A stretch of DNA of 64,000 nucleotides from Nannobrachium achirus (taxonomy: Eukaryota > Chordata > Actinopteri > Myctophiformes > Myctophidae): positions 63,331,214 to 63,395,213 of the forward strand of contig OY997653.1 in the NCBI GenBank assembly GCA_963921795.1, given 5' to 3'. The position numbers and the translations under genes were made by a program. Below, piece after piece: positions 22,106 through 32,829 of this stretch. Numbering within the stretch: position 1 is the first letter of the stretch; every line of letters begins with the position of its first letter. A model generated the notes under the pieces. The model searched no databases. It was not told where the DNA came from and saw only the letters and a program-made list of their open reading frames with translations.

Positions 22106-22297
22106 AAAAGAAAATTTTGAAATTCATGGTGGGGCCCCTTTAAGTGGTTATAAACCCAACAGGCGATGCACCAAAAATAACTGAGCAGGCCAACAACACC
22201 CGGCGGTGACCCAGTTGATTATGGTACCTGAATGCTCCGTGTCTCTCGCTCCCCACTTTACTGCAACGTTCAGTTCACTTATAACAAACGTTCACGC

Positions 22298-22869
22298 CAG
22301 GGGCGTCAATTGGGTATGGCAGGGGTATGCAGCTGCCATACCCTGGGTCCAGGGCGGAGAATAAAAGTTAATTTTGAATATAAATCCATGAATGTCTCTT
22401 TTTCTATCTGTGCTGGTTATTATGTTGTTAAATTACAGTAAAATAACTACAAATGCTAAATTTAACAATGGTCACTTTAATTATATTCTCCACACTTGTA
22501 TTTTCCTCCCCATCTTGACAGAATGGTATATTCCCAGGTTCTGCAGGTCAGCTGCACAGGTGCAATGCATTGTTGTTAATTGTGGCACGTTTACTAACAT
22601 GCAAAGTTTAGCTGCACTTGAACAACCGTTCCAGGCTGCCATATCTAGCCCAAGAAACCGTAGAAACCTGTGTAAAAAACTGACAAAACTTTTTCAGACA
22701 TTGTGAAAATAGCCGATCTACATGCACAACGCCTCGCAGCGCGAGGCGTTGTGAGCATGTAGATCGGCTATTTTCACAATAGAACCGTGTTATACAAAAT
22801 GTAATGCCTCTTATCCATGATGACTCCCATCTTTGCCATACCCTAGCTTTTGCTGAACTGACGCCACTG
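22298..22869. mobile_element. Non-autonomous hAT element with embedded long hairpin
   Basis: The ends are CAGGGGCGTCAATTGGG and GAACTGACGCCACTG. The flanks GTTCACGC and GTTCATGC give a 7/8 TSD. A short palindrome around GTATGGCAGGGGTATGC is sub-terminal. The interior is AT-rich and non-coding except for a near-perfect 80-bp hairpin at 22700-22780. Confidence 0.87.
22700..22780. repeat. GATCTACATGC/GAGGCGTT hairpin
   Basis: The arm ATTGTGAAAATAGCCGATCT continues to ACATGCACAACGCCTCGC. The right arm is its complement except for a 2-nt bulge. The inner stem is the ACGCCTCGC version. Confidence 0.92.
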
Positions 22870-23321
22870 GTTCATGCATAACAAGCGAGTCCTTTCTGTT
22901 TACTCATAATGAGCATTGGACCGTCAGCAGGCCGTTCCCCAGTCGCACCCCGAGTATCTCTCCACCGTGTCCACGGAGCAACATTACCAAGCTTGTTCTC
23001 CAAAAGCTCACTTTTTTCCTCCTCTTTTTCATCACGGGAAAAATGCAGCCTCAAAAATGGGAGCGAGTGCTGGAGTAAAAAAAACAAACAAACATTAATT
23101 TGACCCCAGAGTCTGAGAGTTTGGTTTCAGCCTGAGTGAACTTCTCCTTGGTTTTTCCCCGTTCTGCGTCTCTCTGCTCCCTCTGCGATTCGACCCACCG
23201 TCTGGGAGAGCCTGATAAGCTCAGCAGCAGCCATGGCGTTTAGGCCTCGACGTGAATGGGGGAGGGGGAGGGAGGGGGGGGGCATCAGGTCGGAGAAGCT
23301 GCCTGGAGAGGACTTTGGTGT
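22870..23321. other. No recognisable feature
   Basis: About 450 bp with short overlapping frames on both strands and no supported gene. A G-rich stretch occurs at 23255-23282. Confidence 0.5.
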
Positions 23322-23459
23322 CAGGGGCGTCACAAGGGGGGGGGGGGGGGGGGGGGACTGAGTTACTAGGGCCCAAGGTGGAGGAGGGGTCTTAATTATT
23401 TTATACTTTAGCTATTGAAAAATGGCAGATATACAAGCTCGCAGCGCGGCACCGAGTGC
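23322..23459 (-). mobile_element. hAT MITE end, abruptly truncated
   Basis: CAGGGGCGTCACAAG, a G run (23336-23355), GACTGAGTTACTAGGGCCC and the first arm of the hairpin up to GCACCGAGTGC. The fold is cut in its loop and the sequence changes to a different tandem repeat. Confidence 0.8.
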
Positions 23460-24262
23460 AGAGTACCGTCTTTTATTTACACTGGGGAGCGTCTAGTCGG
23501 AAACCGGCAAATCCCATTATACCTGTTGTCATAGGACCTGTTTTGACCGGCCTACTCGGGAACGATGTCTGTTTGCCTGTGTCCATTTATGCCCATATAT
23601 GGATATATCTGTATCTGTCTGTCTGTGTTCCTTTTATGCCCGTGTATGTGCCGGTTCCAGAAAACCCTGATGTCAGACATCAGCACCGCATACGGAGATT
23701 CCGAATCTTTCGCGCTGGTTCCGGAAAACCGCGCGGGGAACATGTGTGCCGAATTTGAGGCCGGTGGGACGAACGGTCCCATTATACTTGTTGTCATAGG
23801 ACCCGTTTTGACCATCTGTTTGCCTGTGTCCATTTATGCCCATATTTGGAGATATATGTATCTGTCTGCATCCATTTTATGCCCATATATGGAGATCTTT
23901 GAATCTGTCTGTCTGTGTCCCTTTATGCCCATTATGGAGATCTCTGTATCTGTCTGTGCCTCTGACTGTGTTGCAGACACAGTGCCAGTTCCGGAAATCC
24001 CTGATGTCAGACATCAGCTCCGTTTACGGAGATTCCGAATCTTTCGCGCTGGTTCCGGAAAAACGCGTATCGGGTCGGTCGAGGCCGGGCACTGCACTGC
24101 ACTCCCCGCTGCGGAGGGGAACGCGCGCGCCGAAGTCTGTGTTGACTCATGTGGCGTACGTGATGTCAGAGCCTTTTGTGCCGGTTCCGGAACACCCTGA
24201 TGTCAGACATCAGCTCTGCATACTTGACCTAGAGTGCAAAGTGAAAGTGGCAACAGGAGTGA
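23460..24262. repeat. Complex tandem repeat with TTTATGCCCATATATGG words
   Basis: Two interleaved modules recur about three times each. One is CCTGATGTCAGACATCAG with GGAGATTCCGAATCTTTCGC (near 23670, 24000, 24195). The other is TGTGTCCATTTATGCCCATA (near 23578, 23825). TGATGTCAGACATCA is itself a palindrome, and ATGCCCATATATGG also occurs at 26635, 39990-40100 and 52440. Long frames here follow from repetition. Confidence 0.8.
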
Positions 24263-24459
24263 TGTCAGAATGAGTCAGTGATGATGTCACAATGCCTGTA
24301 GAACCAACCATGTGCTGTCAGGGCTCTTTCATGCGTAGAGCCTTCGTCCTGCTCCTCCCTGCTGACAGGTGCCCCCCCCCCCCACCCGTAGGAATACATT
24401 CTGTGACAAACATCCTCCTCCCTGCCCGGCTTCCCTCCTGTGAACACACACTGGTTGAC

Positions 24460-24851
24460 CAGTGGTTCTCTACCTGTGGATGGGGACCCCCAGGGGGGTC
24501 CCCAAATTATTTTGGGGGGTCCCCAGATGATTAGCTTAATGTGCTACATTGTTTTCTCACTCAACAGTAAACAAACCAACACAAAGTTTAAGTGTATAGA
24601 GGGTATCTGCACATTTCTAAAGTGACAATTTAAGGACTTTTTAATTAATCATTGGACAAATTGTCTAATATTAGAGGCAGAAATTGTGAAAATAGCTGAT
24701 CTACATGCTCAATGTAGATCGGCTATTTTCAACCGTATTATACACAATGTAATGCCAGGCTCAACTCTTGTTGCTTGTCAGGTTGTGGGGGTCCCCAGTT
24801 AAAATATGATTATTTTGGGGGTCGCAGCCTGAAAAGGTTTTAGAACCATTG
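24460..24851. mobile_element. hAT-like element with CAGTGGTTCT ends
   Basis: The left end is CAGTGGTTCTCTACCTG. The right end is GCCTGAAAAGGTTTTAGAAC followed by CATTG. Sub-terminal GGGGACCCCC and GGGGTCCCC are typical of this type. A compact hairpin (AGCTGATCTACATGC) is at 24694-24732. Flanking bases do not give a clear TSD. A reversed interior fragment lies at 55570-55690. Confidence 0.75.
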
Positions 24852-25429
24852 CTCTAGCAGCACTGTTAGCTTGTAGATCTGTTAGTTCTTGATGAGTGAC
24901 ACCCTCGTGCCGTGCAGCAAAGCAGTCTTCCCACACGTTTTTTTCACTTCTTGTCCTCCTCCACATCTCCACGGCGTGAGCGACGCGTACGGTACGTACG
25001 CCGACGACTACGCGCTCTGTGGAAAGAAAGCGGCGCGGAGACGTGTCAGGCCGCGGACACCTAGTGATTAGAGAATCCGACTTTAAACGTGTGCCGTGTC
25101 TCACGAGGTGCTAAAAGATTAGACTCCTTCTGACAGCTCCTCCTCATCAACCTGGAGGAGGACTTCTCTTCTCATAGCAGTCCAACCTGCAGGCCGTAAT
25201 TAAACAAAGCTCATATTTATTCATCAGCTCCTTAAACCCCAGATAGGATTAATGTGGGAGCCTAGCTGTCACAAAGCTCCTGGAGCTTATGACACGTGAC
25301 AAATGTGTCCAACATATTAGTCACAACCTTTTTTTTTTCTCCAATAAGCTCTGCGCAGAATCCTTGTATCTCCATTTTTCAGCTTTTTATGTTTATTTGT
25401 TAATGTATTTGTTTATTTACTTCGTCACA
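24852..25429. other. No recognisable feature
   Basis: About 580 bp. Half of the hairpin word (AGCTTGTAGATCTGTTAG) appears at 24869. GTACGGTACGTACG near 24990 is a small self-complementary run. No supported exon. Confidence 0.5.
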
Positions 25430-25497
25430 CCAAAAGTTAAAAAGTAATGTTTTGGACAGTGACAGAAGAAGTACTTACATACTTTACGTAAAGGGGG

Positions 25498-26237
25498 CCT
25501 GTCACCTGAAGGGTTACTGTCACTTTAACAGTTTTACTGCCAGATGTTATTATTTATTTATTGGGTCTGGTGCCAGCAAAAAGCAGCTTACCTTTGCTAA
25601 CTATTAATTTTTCTTTTTTTTTCTTTTTTCTTTTTTTTTTTTATTATTACATAATGTACTTTGGCCATACTGGCAGCAGAGGGCAGCCTCATGCAAGAAT
25701 TAATGTGAATTGGGCCGTTCGGCTTGCCATCCATTCAGATCACTGAATCGCACCAGAGCAACAGATCCACAGAATACAGCCAGGAAGTGATTTGGGACTC
25801 CATTGATGTTAACGTGTGGTGGATTTTTGAGAGCAGCATGACGGGAGATGTTTTTACTGTACACACCTGCGCGACCCCTCATCAGCTTACCGACATCAAA
25901 CAAGGTAAAAGAACGAGCGTTCGTATTGGTTTTGAGCAGCGTTCAGAATTGGGGCGAACAGTAACGTCCGTAGCAGTAAAAGAGTTAAGAATCATCTTAA
26001 AAACAAGTTAATATGTTTATGATGTCATTGTGGGGATGCGCAATTATAAGCCAATCAAATTAATTGTCTGTATAGCCGGATGTATGACTACTTACTGTAC
26101 TGGTCAGCTGTTGTTGGGGGGCGAGTGTCAGATTACACTGTGACATGAGCTTCAGACTGTTTCAGACCGTTCTCAGAGAAGCTCATGTCACAGTGTAATC
26201 TGCCCCTCGAGCCCTTTAGGTGACAGTACCCCTTTAA
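25498..26237. mobile_element. TTAA-type MITE, about 740 bp
   Basis: The left terminus is GTAAAGGGGGCCTGTCACCTG (first base of TTAA mutated). The right terminus is AGGTGACAGTACCCCTTTAA. It contains a T-rich tract (25613-25643) and an internal hairpin (26129-26202). No coding signature. Confidence 0.8.
26129..26202. repeat. 25-bp-arm hairpin
   Basis: CAGATTACACTGTGACATGA (continuing GCTTC) pairs with its complement ending CAGTGTAATCTG, across a 24-nt loop. It does not carry the GATCTACAAGC arm. Confidence 0.88.
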
Positions 26238-26406
26238 GTAAAAGTATCAATACACCAATCTGCAATGTAGAATTACTGTTAGAAGTAGAAGCCCTGCATT
26301 TAGTACTTGTAATGCATCACGGCTGTGATTGCATTGTGAGCTTGCAGATCTGCTAATTCGAAATTTCAAATGGCTGAAATATATGAAAACCTGCAGCTCA
26401 TGTGAG

Positions 26407-26538
26407 TCAGTCAGTCAGTCAGTCAGTCAGTCAGTCAGTCAGTCAGTCAGTCAGTCAGTCAGTCAGTCAGTCAGTCAGTCAGTCAGTCAGTCAGTCAGTC
26501 AGTCAGTCAGTCAGTCAGTCAGTCAGTCAGTCAGTCAC
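26407..26538. repeat. (GTCA)n microsatellite
   Basis: About 33 perfect tetranucleotide copies. It yields a false Ser-Gln-Ser-Val repeat frame. Confidence 0.98.
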
Positions 26539-26764
26539 ACCTCATGTCATGCTCCATATATGGCCATGACAGAACTCATTTGCAAGTGTGACCACGTCAC
26601 GGCAACCACACTTGGAAATTAATACTGTCCCTTTTATGCCCATATATGGAGATCCCTGACATCATCTATGTTAATCCCATATCTGTGAATGCCCATATAA
26701 GGACATATTGTGTCAGTCTCTGTTGTTTAAGCGCAACCTCTCCCTTTAGGGTGTCTTACTGGTA

Positions 26765-26980
26765 ATAATAATCCAAATCTACAAAGTAACTTTAGTCACT
26801 AAAGTATTTTATTGTATTTGTAGTGGGGTAAAAAGTACAATATTTAACTCTGAGATGTGGTAGAGTATTAGTAAAAGTATTTAAATTGTATACTGAATAT
26901 GTAATGGAGTAGAAGTAAAAGTATTGTAAATACATTGTAAAGTCCTCCAAATCGTACCTTGAGTTACTTTACACCAGTGC
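26765..26980 (-). repeat. ACTTAAGTA-type repeat, reverse orientation
   Basis: GTGGGGTAAAAAGTACAATA, GTAATGGAGTAGAAGTAAAA and the end ACACCAGTGC match the reversed family order. A TTAA element begins immediately after. Confidence 0.75.
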
Positions 26981-27512
26981 TTAAAGTTTTACTATGTAAC
27001 TTTTTTTATAAAACAAATCTTAAAATTGTCCTAACTGTTAAATCGCTAAAGTTTTAGAACACCCACTCCGTTATTTTCAGCTTCTGAAGCCTTCTCTTTA
27101 TATGTTTTCTATGAGCCGTGAGGGGGGGAGAATTTCGCGCCATGATTACGTAATCTGCATCATCTGTATACGTTGTGTATACGTTGCCCAATCACATCGC
27201 CGATCATGCACACATGGTACACTACCGGCCAATGCAGCGCATCTTGAAGTGGGGTCGCCATATTTGTAGTCGCCCGTGTGTCTCTTTACTCAAAAGGTAA
27301 TTCTCGCCTACCAGGCAGGGTGAAATAGTCCGTTTCTCCGGAATGCCTGAACGCACAGGAACCAGGGACCCCTCTAAAGATAGCTCTCGGCGTTGTGGAG
27401 GCAGACGCGGGGGTGTGAAGGTACGAAAAACGGGCGAAAGACGCGAACGCGACCGCGGTTTGCTATATGGCTACTGACCACTAGTTGAGAATCTTACACA
27501 GTATAGCTTTAA
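26981..27512 (+). mobile_element. TTAA-bounded element with CpG-rich interior, copy B
   Basis: TTAA at 26981-26984 and 27509-27512. It is collinear with copy A (9714-10222), including GTTATTTTCAGCTTCTGAAG and TTGTAGTCGCCCGTGTGTCT. A 20-30 bp region near 27150-27200 differs. The two copies together define the family boundaries. Confidence 0.87.
27343..27477 (+). pseudogene. Copy B of the short conserved frame
   Basis: A 44-codon frame begins MPERTGTRDPSKDSSRRCGG. It is identical to copy A for the first 17 residues, then differs at a few positions. The potential donor GAAG|GTACGA is retained. Preservation of frame and start in two copies is weak evidence that this was once coding. Confidence 0.35.
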
Positions 27513-27640
27513 GTTGTGGGGGAACATATGGGGGAACATGTTCCCCCACCTATTTGATTGGATCCAGTGGATCCGGCACCTATTTGATTGGATCCAGTGG
27601 ATCCGGCACCTATTTGATTGGATCCGGGACCTTCCCTGAC
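27513..27640. repeat. 31-bp tandem repeat, about 3 copies, after a small hairpin
   Basis: GGGGGAACATGTTCCCCC (27531-27548) is a palindrome. The unit CACCTATTTGATTGGATCCA (continuing GTGGATCCGG) then repeats; a stray CCGGCACCTATTCATTGA occurs at 27935. Confidence 0.85.
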
Positions 27641-28099
27641 CCTGTCAATCAAAATAGTGCTGTTTGGTCATTTATGTGTTCATCCTTCCAAATAGAGACC
27701 TTTTTGGCTGCAGCATTTTTCTTTACTTTATATTTTCATGTTTTTGTTCAATTTCTTGTAATGTTTCTGATGTGGTGCTTCATAGGTGACAGTGAAACAC
27801 AATAGACAAGCTATATACATGCATATATGGTGTCACAGAATTTTGTTAACAATACAAATATATATTTTTGTAAATGTAAATTGACGCACGTGCAACAGTT
27901 TACGCACACAGTCCGCGCGAGCGCAGCCGGGGATCCGGCACCTATTCATTGACAAATTAACCCCTGCATTACACCACTTGGTTTTGGAGATACAAGGTTT
28001 CCACCTGACAGGCAGCGACAAATTACGCTTAAATAGGATTTCATTTCCTCAGACCGATACATTCTGTGTCTGCTCTCACAGGGCACTTGGCAACGTTGC
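27641..28099. other. No gene; one MITE terminus at about 27975-28020
   Basis: GGTTTTGGAGATACAAGGTT followed by TCCACCTGACAG matches the terminus of the TCGTC MITE family. Nothing else is recognised. Confidence 0.55.
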
Positions 28100-29694
28100 G
28101 TTGGATTTAGCTGCAAACAGCGTCCTAATGGTTTGAATAAGAGTTGGATTTAGCTGCAAACAGCGTCCTAATGGTTTGAATAAGAGTTGAATTTAGCTGC
28201 AAACAGCGTCCTAATGGTTTGAATAAGAGTTGGATTTAGCTGCAAACAGCGTCCTAATGGTTTGAATAAGAGTTGGATTTAGCTGCAAACAGCGTCCTAA
28301 TGGTTTGAATAAGAGTTGGATTTAGCTGCAAACAGCGTCCTAATGGTTTGAATAAGAGTTGGATTTAGCTGCAAACAGCGTCCTAATGGTTTGAATAAGA
28401 GTTGGATTTAGCTGCAAACAGCGTCCTAATGGTTTGAATAAGAGTTGGATTTAGCTGCAAACAGCGTCCTAATGGTTTGAATAAGAGTTGAATTTAGCTG
28501 CAAACAGCGTCCTAATGGTTTGAATAAGAGTTGAATTTAGCTGCAAACAGCGTCCTAATGGTTTGAATAAGAGTTGAATTTAGCTGCAAACAGCGTCCTA
28601 ATGGTTTGAATAAGAGTTGAATTTAGCTGCAAACAGCGTCCTAATGGTTTGAATAAGAGTTGAATTTAGCTGCAAACAGCGTCCTAATGGTTTGAATAAG
28701 AGTTGAATTTAGCTGCAAACAGCGTCCTAATGGTTTGAATAAGAGTTGAATTTAGCTGCAAACAGCGTCCTAATGGTTTGAATAAGAGTTGAATTTAGCT
28801 GCAAACAGCGTCCTAATGGTTTGAATAAGAGTTGAATTTAGCTGCAAACAGCGTCCTAATGGTTTGAATAAGAGTTGAATTTAGCTGCAAATAGCGTCCT
28901 AATGGTTTGAATAAGAGTTGGATTTAGCTGCAAACAGCGTCCTAATGGTTTGAATAAGAGTTGGATTTAGCTGCAAACAGCGTCCTAATGGTTTGAATAA
29001 GAGTTGAATTTAGCTGCAAACAGCGTCCTAATGGTTTGAATAAGAGTTGAATTTAGCTGCAAACAGCGTCCTAATGGTTTGAATAAGAGTTGGATTTAGC
29101 TGCAAACAGCGTCCTAATGGTTTGAATAAGAGTTGAATTTAGCTGCAAACAGCGTCCTAATGGTTTGAATAAGAGTTGAATTTAGCTGCAAACAGCGTCC
29201 TAATGGTTTGAATAAGAGTTGGATTTAGCTGCAAACAGCGTCCTAATGGTTTGAATAAGAGTTGGATTTAGCTGCAAACAGCGTCCTAATGGTTTGAATA
29301 AGAGTTGGATTTAGCTGCAAACAGCGTCCTAATGGTTTGAATAAGAGTTGAATTTAGCTGCAAACAGCGTCCTAATGGTTTGAATAAGAGTTGAATTTAG
29401 CTGCAAACAGCGTCCTAATGGTTTGAATAAGAGTTGAATTTAGCTGCAAACAGCGTCCTAATGGTTTGAATAAGAGTTGGATTTAGCTGCAAACAGCGTC
29501 CTAATGGTTTGAATAAGAGTTGGATTTAGCTGCAAACAGCGTCCTAATGGTTTGAATAAGAGTTGGATTTAGCTGCAAACAGCGTCCTAATGGTTTGAAT
29601 AAGAGTTGAATTTAGCTGCAAACAGCGTCCTAATGGTTTGAATAAGAGTTGAATTTAGCTGCAAACAGCGTCCTAATGGTTTGAATAAGAGTTG
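28100..29694. repeat. 43-bp minisatellite, 37 indel-free copies
   Basis: The unit begins GTTGGATTTAGCTGCAAACA and ends TTTGAATAAGA. 37 x 43 = 1591 bp fits 28100-29690 exactly. Copies differ almost only at one site, GTTGG versus GTTGA (plus one CAAATAGCG variant near 28890). The variant order is G-rich first, then a block of about ten A copies, then alternating short G and A blocks. Confidence 0.97.
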
Positions 29695-29828
29695 ACATCA
29701 AATAAAAGGCAGGCAATAAAATGTACAATTCATATGCGCGCAGGCATGCTGCTCGCACATTATAAACCTTGAAACTACGCTGACTAAATGCTTTCCAATA
29801 CAAGCAGCAAGCATAAGCTGTGTCTCCC

Positions 29829-29954
<126 letters not shown>

Positions 29955-30204
29955 AACAAAAACAAATACAAATATAAATAGTTTTGTGGATTAATCTATT
30001 TTCAATGATTGGGCCACAAATGGCCCCCACCCCTTGGAACTAATTAAATATTCATTAGAAACTGACCAGAACTCTGACCACGGGACTCTGGTAATCAATT
30101 AATACATTTTTAACCACTGTTTTAATGGCAAGTATTTCACACAGCTTTATGTCAAAAATAGGTGAACTATCACTTTAACCATACCAACCTCCTTTGCTAA
30201 TTAG

Positions 30205-30753
30205 TAGTGGTGTAACAATACATTTTAATAGCGATTCGATACATATCACGATACATGGTTGACGATACGATACATGGACGATATTTGTTCATTCATGGCG
30301 ATACGATTCGATTCAATGATTTAAAATCGATATAGTAACCATTTAACAAAGACATTAAATCTGTGTGAAAGGTGCGGATAGTACAAGTTTTTAAGGGAAA
30401 CATGTATTATTATGGATATAAATAAGTAAACACAGTGATTATCTGCCAAATACATGGACATTGTATATTGACAAACCTGCACCTTGACATGAACCCAGAG
30501 ATTGCACACATTTATCGATAGACCAGTAGCTATATGGAAAGGAAGTCCTTTTAATGTTTTCTTCTTAAAAATCCTAAATACAATGCCCAAGTATGTATCG
30601 ATACAATCGATTATTTGCACTGCCGATTCGATACGATACAAAAATCATATACGATACGATTCGATTCGATTTTAGCTGTTTTCATTTCGATATACTTCGA
30701 TTTTTAAGTTAAAAACGATATTTCGATACAGTTACTATATCGTTACACCCCTA
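30205..30753. mobile_element. hAT element with TAGNGGTGTAAC ends, perfect 8-bp TSD
   Basis: The left end is TAGTGGTGTAACAATAC and the right end is ATCGTTACACCCCTA. CTAATTAG flanks it at 30197-30204 and 30754-30761. Sub-terminal regions are full of CGATAC/GATTCGATT words, typical of this teleost hAT group. The 549-bp interior is non-coding. Confidence 0.92.
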
Positions 30754-30980
30754 CTAATTAGGCATATTGAAAGGTGTGTTTTAATTTATCCCACAGCTTT
30801 GGAGAGTCCTCTTATTGCTGCAGCTTAAGTCTTAGTCGATACAATCAAGAGAAAGGCTTTCCCACGTCACCTCAAATGAAAGGTACCCAAATCAATAATG
30901 TGCTATTTGGCTTGTAATCGACATCACCTAAGCTTCGCCTCTTCTTCCCCGTCTTGCACTTTCGCTTATAGGGAGGGAGC

Positions 30981-31572
30981 CAGAGGTGTCGCACCAAATT
31001 CTGGGCCCTGGGTGTACAAGGATTCACTCACATTTTGTGCTTTAACTATTGAAAAATAGCAGCCGCGCTGTGAGCTTGTAGATCTGCTATTTTTGAAAAA
31101 TGGTGAAAATGTGTGCAAGTCTTTGAATATTTCAAATCCTTCTAAGGTTTTTTGAAGAAAAAAAAACTATGTTTCTATGTCAGTGGTGCTCAAACATTTT
31201 CATGTGAAGGACCCCCAAAATGATACGTATTTGGCCACGGACCCCCATTCTCAAAATATTTAGTTCCAGGGACCCCCCAGAAGCAAAATTTGAGTTACAA
31301 ATGTTTGCTTAAAAAATACATATTTTCAAAGATTTGCACATATTTTCACGACTTTTCAAAAATAGCAGATCTACAAGCTCGCAGCGCGGCACTCGGTGCC
31401 GTGCTGTGAGCTTGTATATCTGCTATTTTTCAATTAGCTAAACTTTAGCTAATTGAAAAATTAGCTAAAGTTTACTTTAGCAATTATTCAGCTGCTAAAG
31501 TATTAAATAATTAATGCCCCTCCACCTTGGGCCCTGGTAACTCAGTCCCACTTTCCCCTTGTGACACCCCTG
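30981..31572 (+). mobile_element. hAT MITE, double-hairpin family, long copy
   Basis: The ends are CAGAGGTGTCGCACC and CTTGTGACACCCCTG. The flanks GAGGGAGC and GATGGAGA (6/8) are a worn TSD. The left hairpin is reduced (31057-31093); the right hairpin is complete (31363-31430, inner stem GCGCGGCAC). A local duplication of AGCTAA words at 31430-31495 forms extra small inverted repeats. Confidence 0.88.
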
Positions 31573-32053
31573 GATGGAGACACTCAGCAGTACAGCCCGT
31601 CCAGCCTACAGTCAGGTCGCTGCTCTGACGGGGTTAATTGAGCTAAACGGTGACGACGACGTGCAAATGAGTGCTAGAAAACCCATAGCACAAAATGTCA
31701 CCGTTCAGAGTTGCTTTGAATTATTTGTGTACGCCTCTCTCAGGGATGCCTCTATCACCTAGCAGTCCAGCAGGGGTTCTGAAAGAGCACTCTGTGGACC
31801 CCCATAGGGAGTCCTCGAGGGGGTTTGCACACGTACAGGGGTCCTCAGTATGTCCGGACACGTACAATGTTCTTATTTTGACTATAACACCCAATTACTG
31901 AATGCCAAGTCTAACAGGTTTTCTTCTATGATTTACTATGACACATTAAGAGTCCACCAGTACAAGTGGTTCAAATGCTTTATTTGCAAGGACCCCCTTA
32001 AGAGGGAGAGTACAAATAGAACCAAATGAACCCATAGGGTTTCCATGCTTTTG
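31573..32053. other. No gene; possible worn hAT remnant
   Basis: CAGCAGGGGTTCTGAAAGAG near 31768 and AAGGACCCCCTTAAGAGGG near 31990 look like hAT sub-terminal words, but no TIR pair can be fixed. Confidence 0.4.
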
Positions 32054-32375
32054 TGTGACGCTGCAGTACGATCAAGTAGAGTGTTTTTTTTTACTAAAGA
32101 AACATAAAAAGTTCAAATATGGAGATAACAGAAAAGAGTTTTTTGCCCGACAGCAACGGTATATATACCGTCGTTGTCGGGTGGAAACCTTGTATGTCCA
32201 AAACCGTTCATTTTGCATTCATCATTTTAAAAACGATTCAAACTAGTGAAAGTAGCTTTGTTATTTTCACTGGTTTTGTGCGACAGTCTTGCATGATGAA
32301 GCAGGGCTTTGCTTTACGAAATTATTTACAAATTTGAAACTTGGAGATACAAGGTTTCCACCTGACAACGACAAT
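32054..32375. mobile_element. Two TCGTC-type MITE pieces back to back
   Basis: 32054-32166 is a diverged right half (TTGTGTGACGC, then TTTGCCCGACAGCAACGGTA). A second copy starts at once with ACCGTCGTTGTCGGGTGGAA and runs to CCTGACAACGACAATATA. In the second copy the central hairpin is missing. Confidence 0.7.
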
Positions 32376-32394
32376 ATATTTTTTGAAAGATGTG

Positions 32395-32821
32395 AGGTGG
32401 AGGGCAAAAATAGCAGATATACAAGCTCACAGCGCGGCACCGAGTGCCGCACTGTGAGCTTCATGAGAATGTGTGCAAATCTTTGAATATATTTATTTGT
32501 AACTAAAATTTAGCTTCTGGGGGGGTCCCTGGAACTAAATATTTTGAGATGGGGCTCTGTGGCCAAATACATATCATCTTGGGGGTCCTTCATATGAAAA
32601 TATTTGAGCTCCACTGACATAGAAACATAGGTTTAAAAAAAAAAAAAAAGACTTGCACACGTTTTCACCATTTTTCAAAAATAGCAGATCTACAAGCTCG
32701 CAGCGCGGCACCCGGTGCAGCGCTGTGAGCTTGTATATCTGCTATTTTTCAATAGTTAAAGCACAGGGGCCCCACAGTGAATCCTTGTACCCAGGGCCCA
32801 GAGTTTGATGTGACGCCCCTG
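32395..32821 (-). mobile_element. hAT MITE, reverse orientation, one outer end
   Basis: Hairpins lie at 32408-32462 and 32684-32745, with the reversed GGGGTCCCTGGAACTAAAT and CTGGGTACAAGGATT segments. The outer end is GTGACGCCCCTG at 32821. The other outer end has been lost. Confidence 0.83.
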
Positions 32822-32829
32822 TCCTGTAA

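Larger units (their letters stand above)
21076..22143. mobile_element. TTAA-bounded element, 1068 bp, abutting the previous one
   Basis: The ends are TTAAAGGGGCCCCACTATG and CATGGTGGGGCCCCTTTAA. Its left TTAA (21076-21079) is also the right TTAA of the preceding element. The interior holds two further inverted-repeat structures (21477-21676 and 21741-22105), so this is a nested composite. There is no protein signature. Confidence 0.88.
25430..26310 (+). repeat. ACTTAAGTA-type repeat split by a TTAA MITE
   Basis: Left of the insertion is GTACTTACATACTTTACG. After 26237 the family resumes with GTAAAAGTATCAATACA and AGAAGTAGAAGCCCTGCATT. The arrangement repeats the one at 6396-7086, with a TTAA element in the host repeat's TTAA. 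Confidence 0.65.

Noticed and set aside
28100..29690. CRISPR-like regular repeat array
   Set aside because: There are no spacers: the 43-bp unit is contiguous and identical, and the surrounding sequence is eukaryotic.
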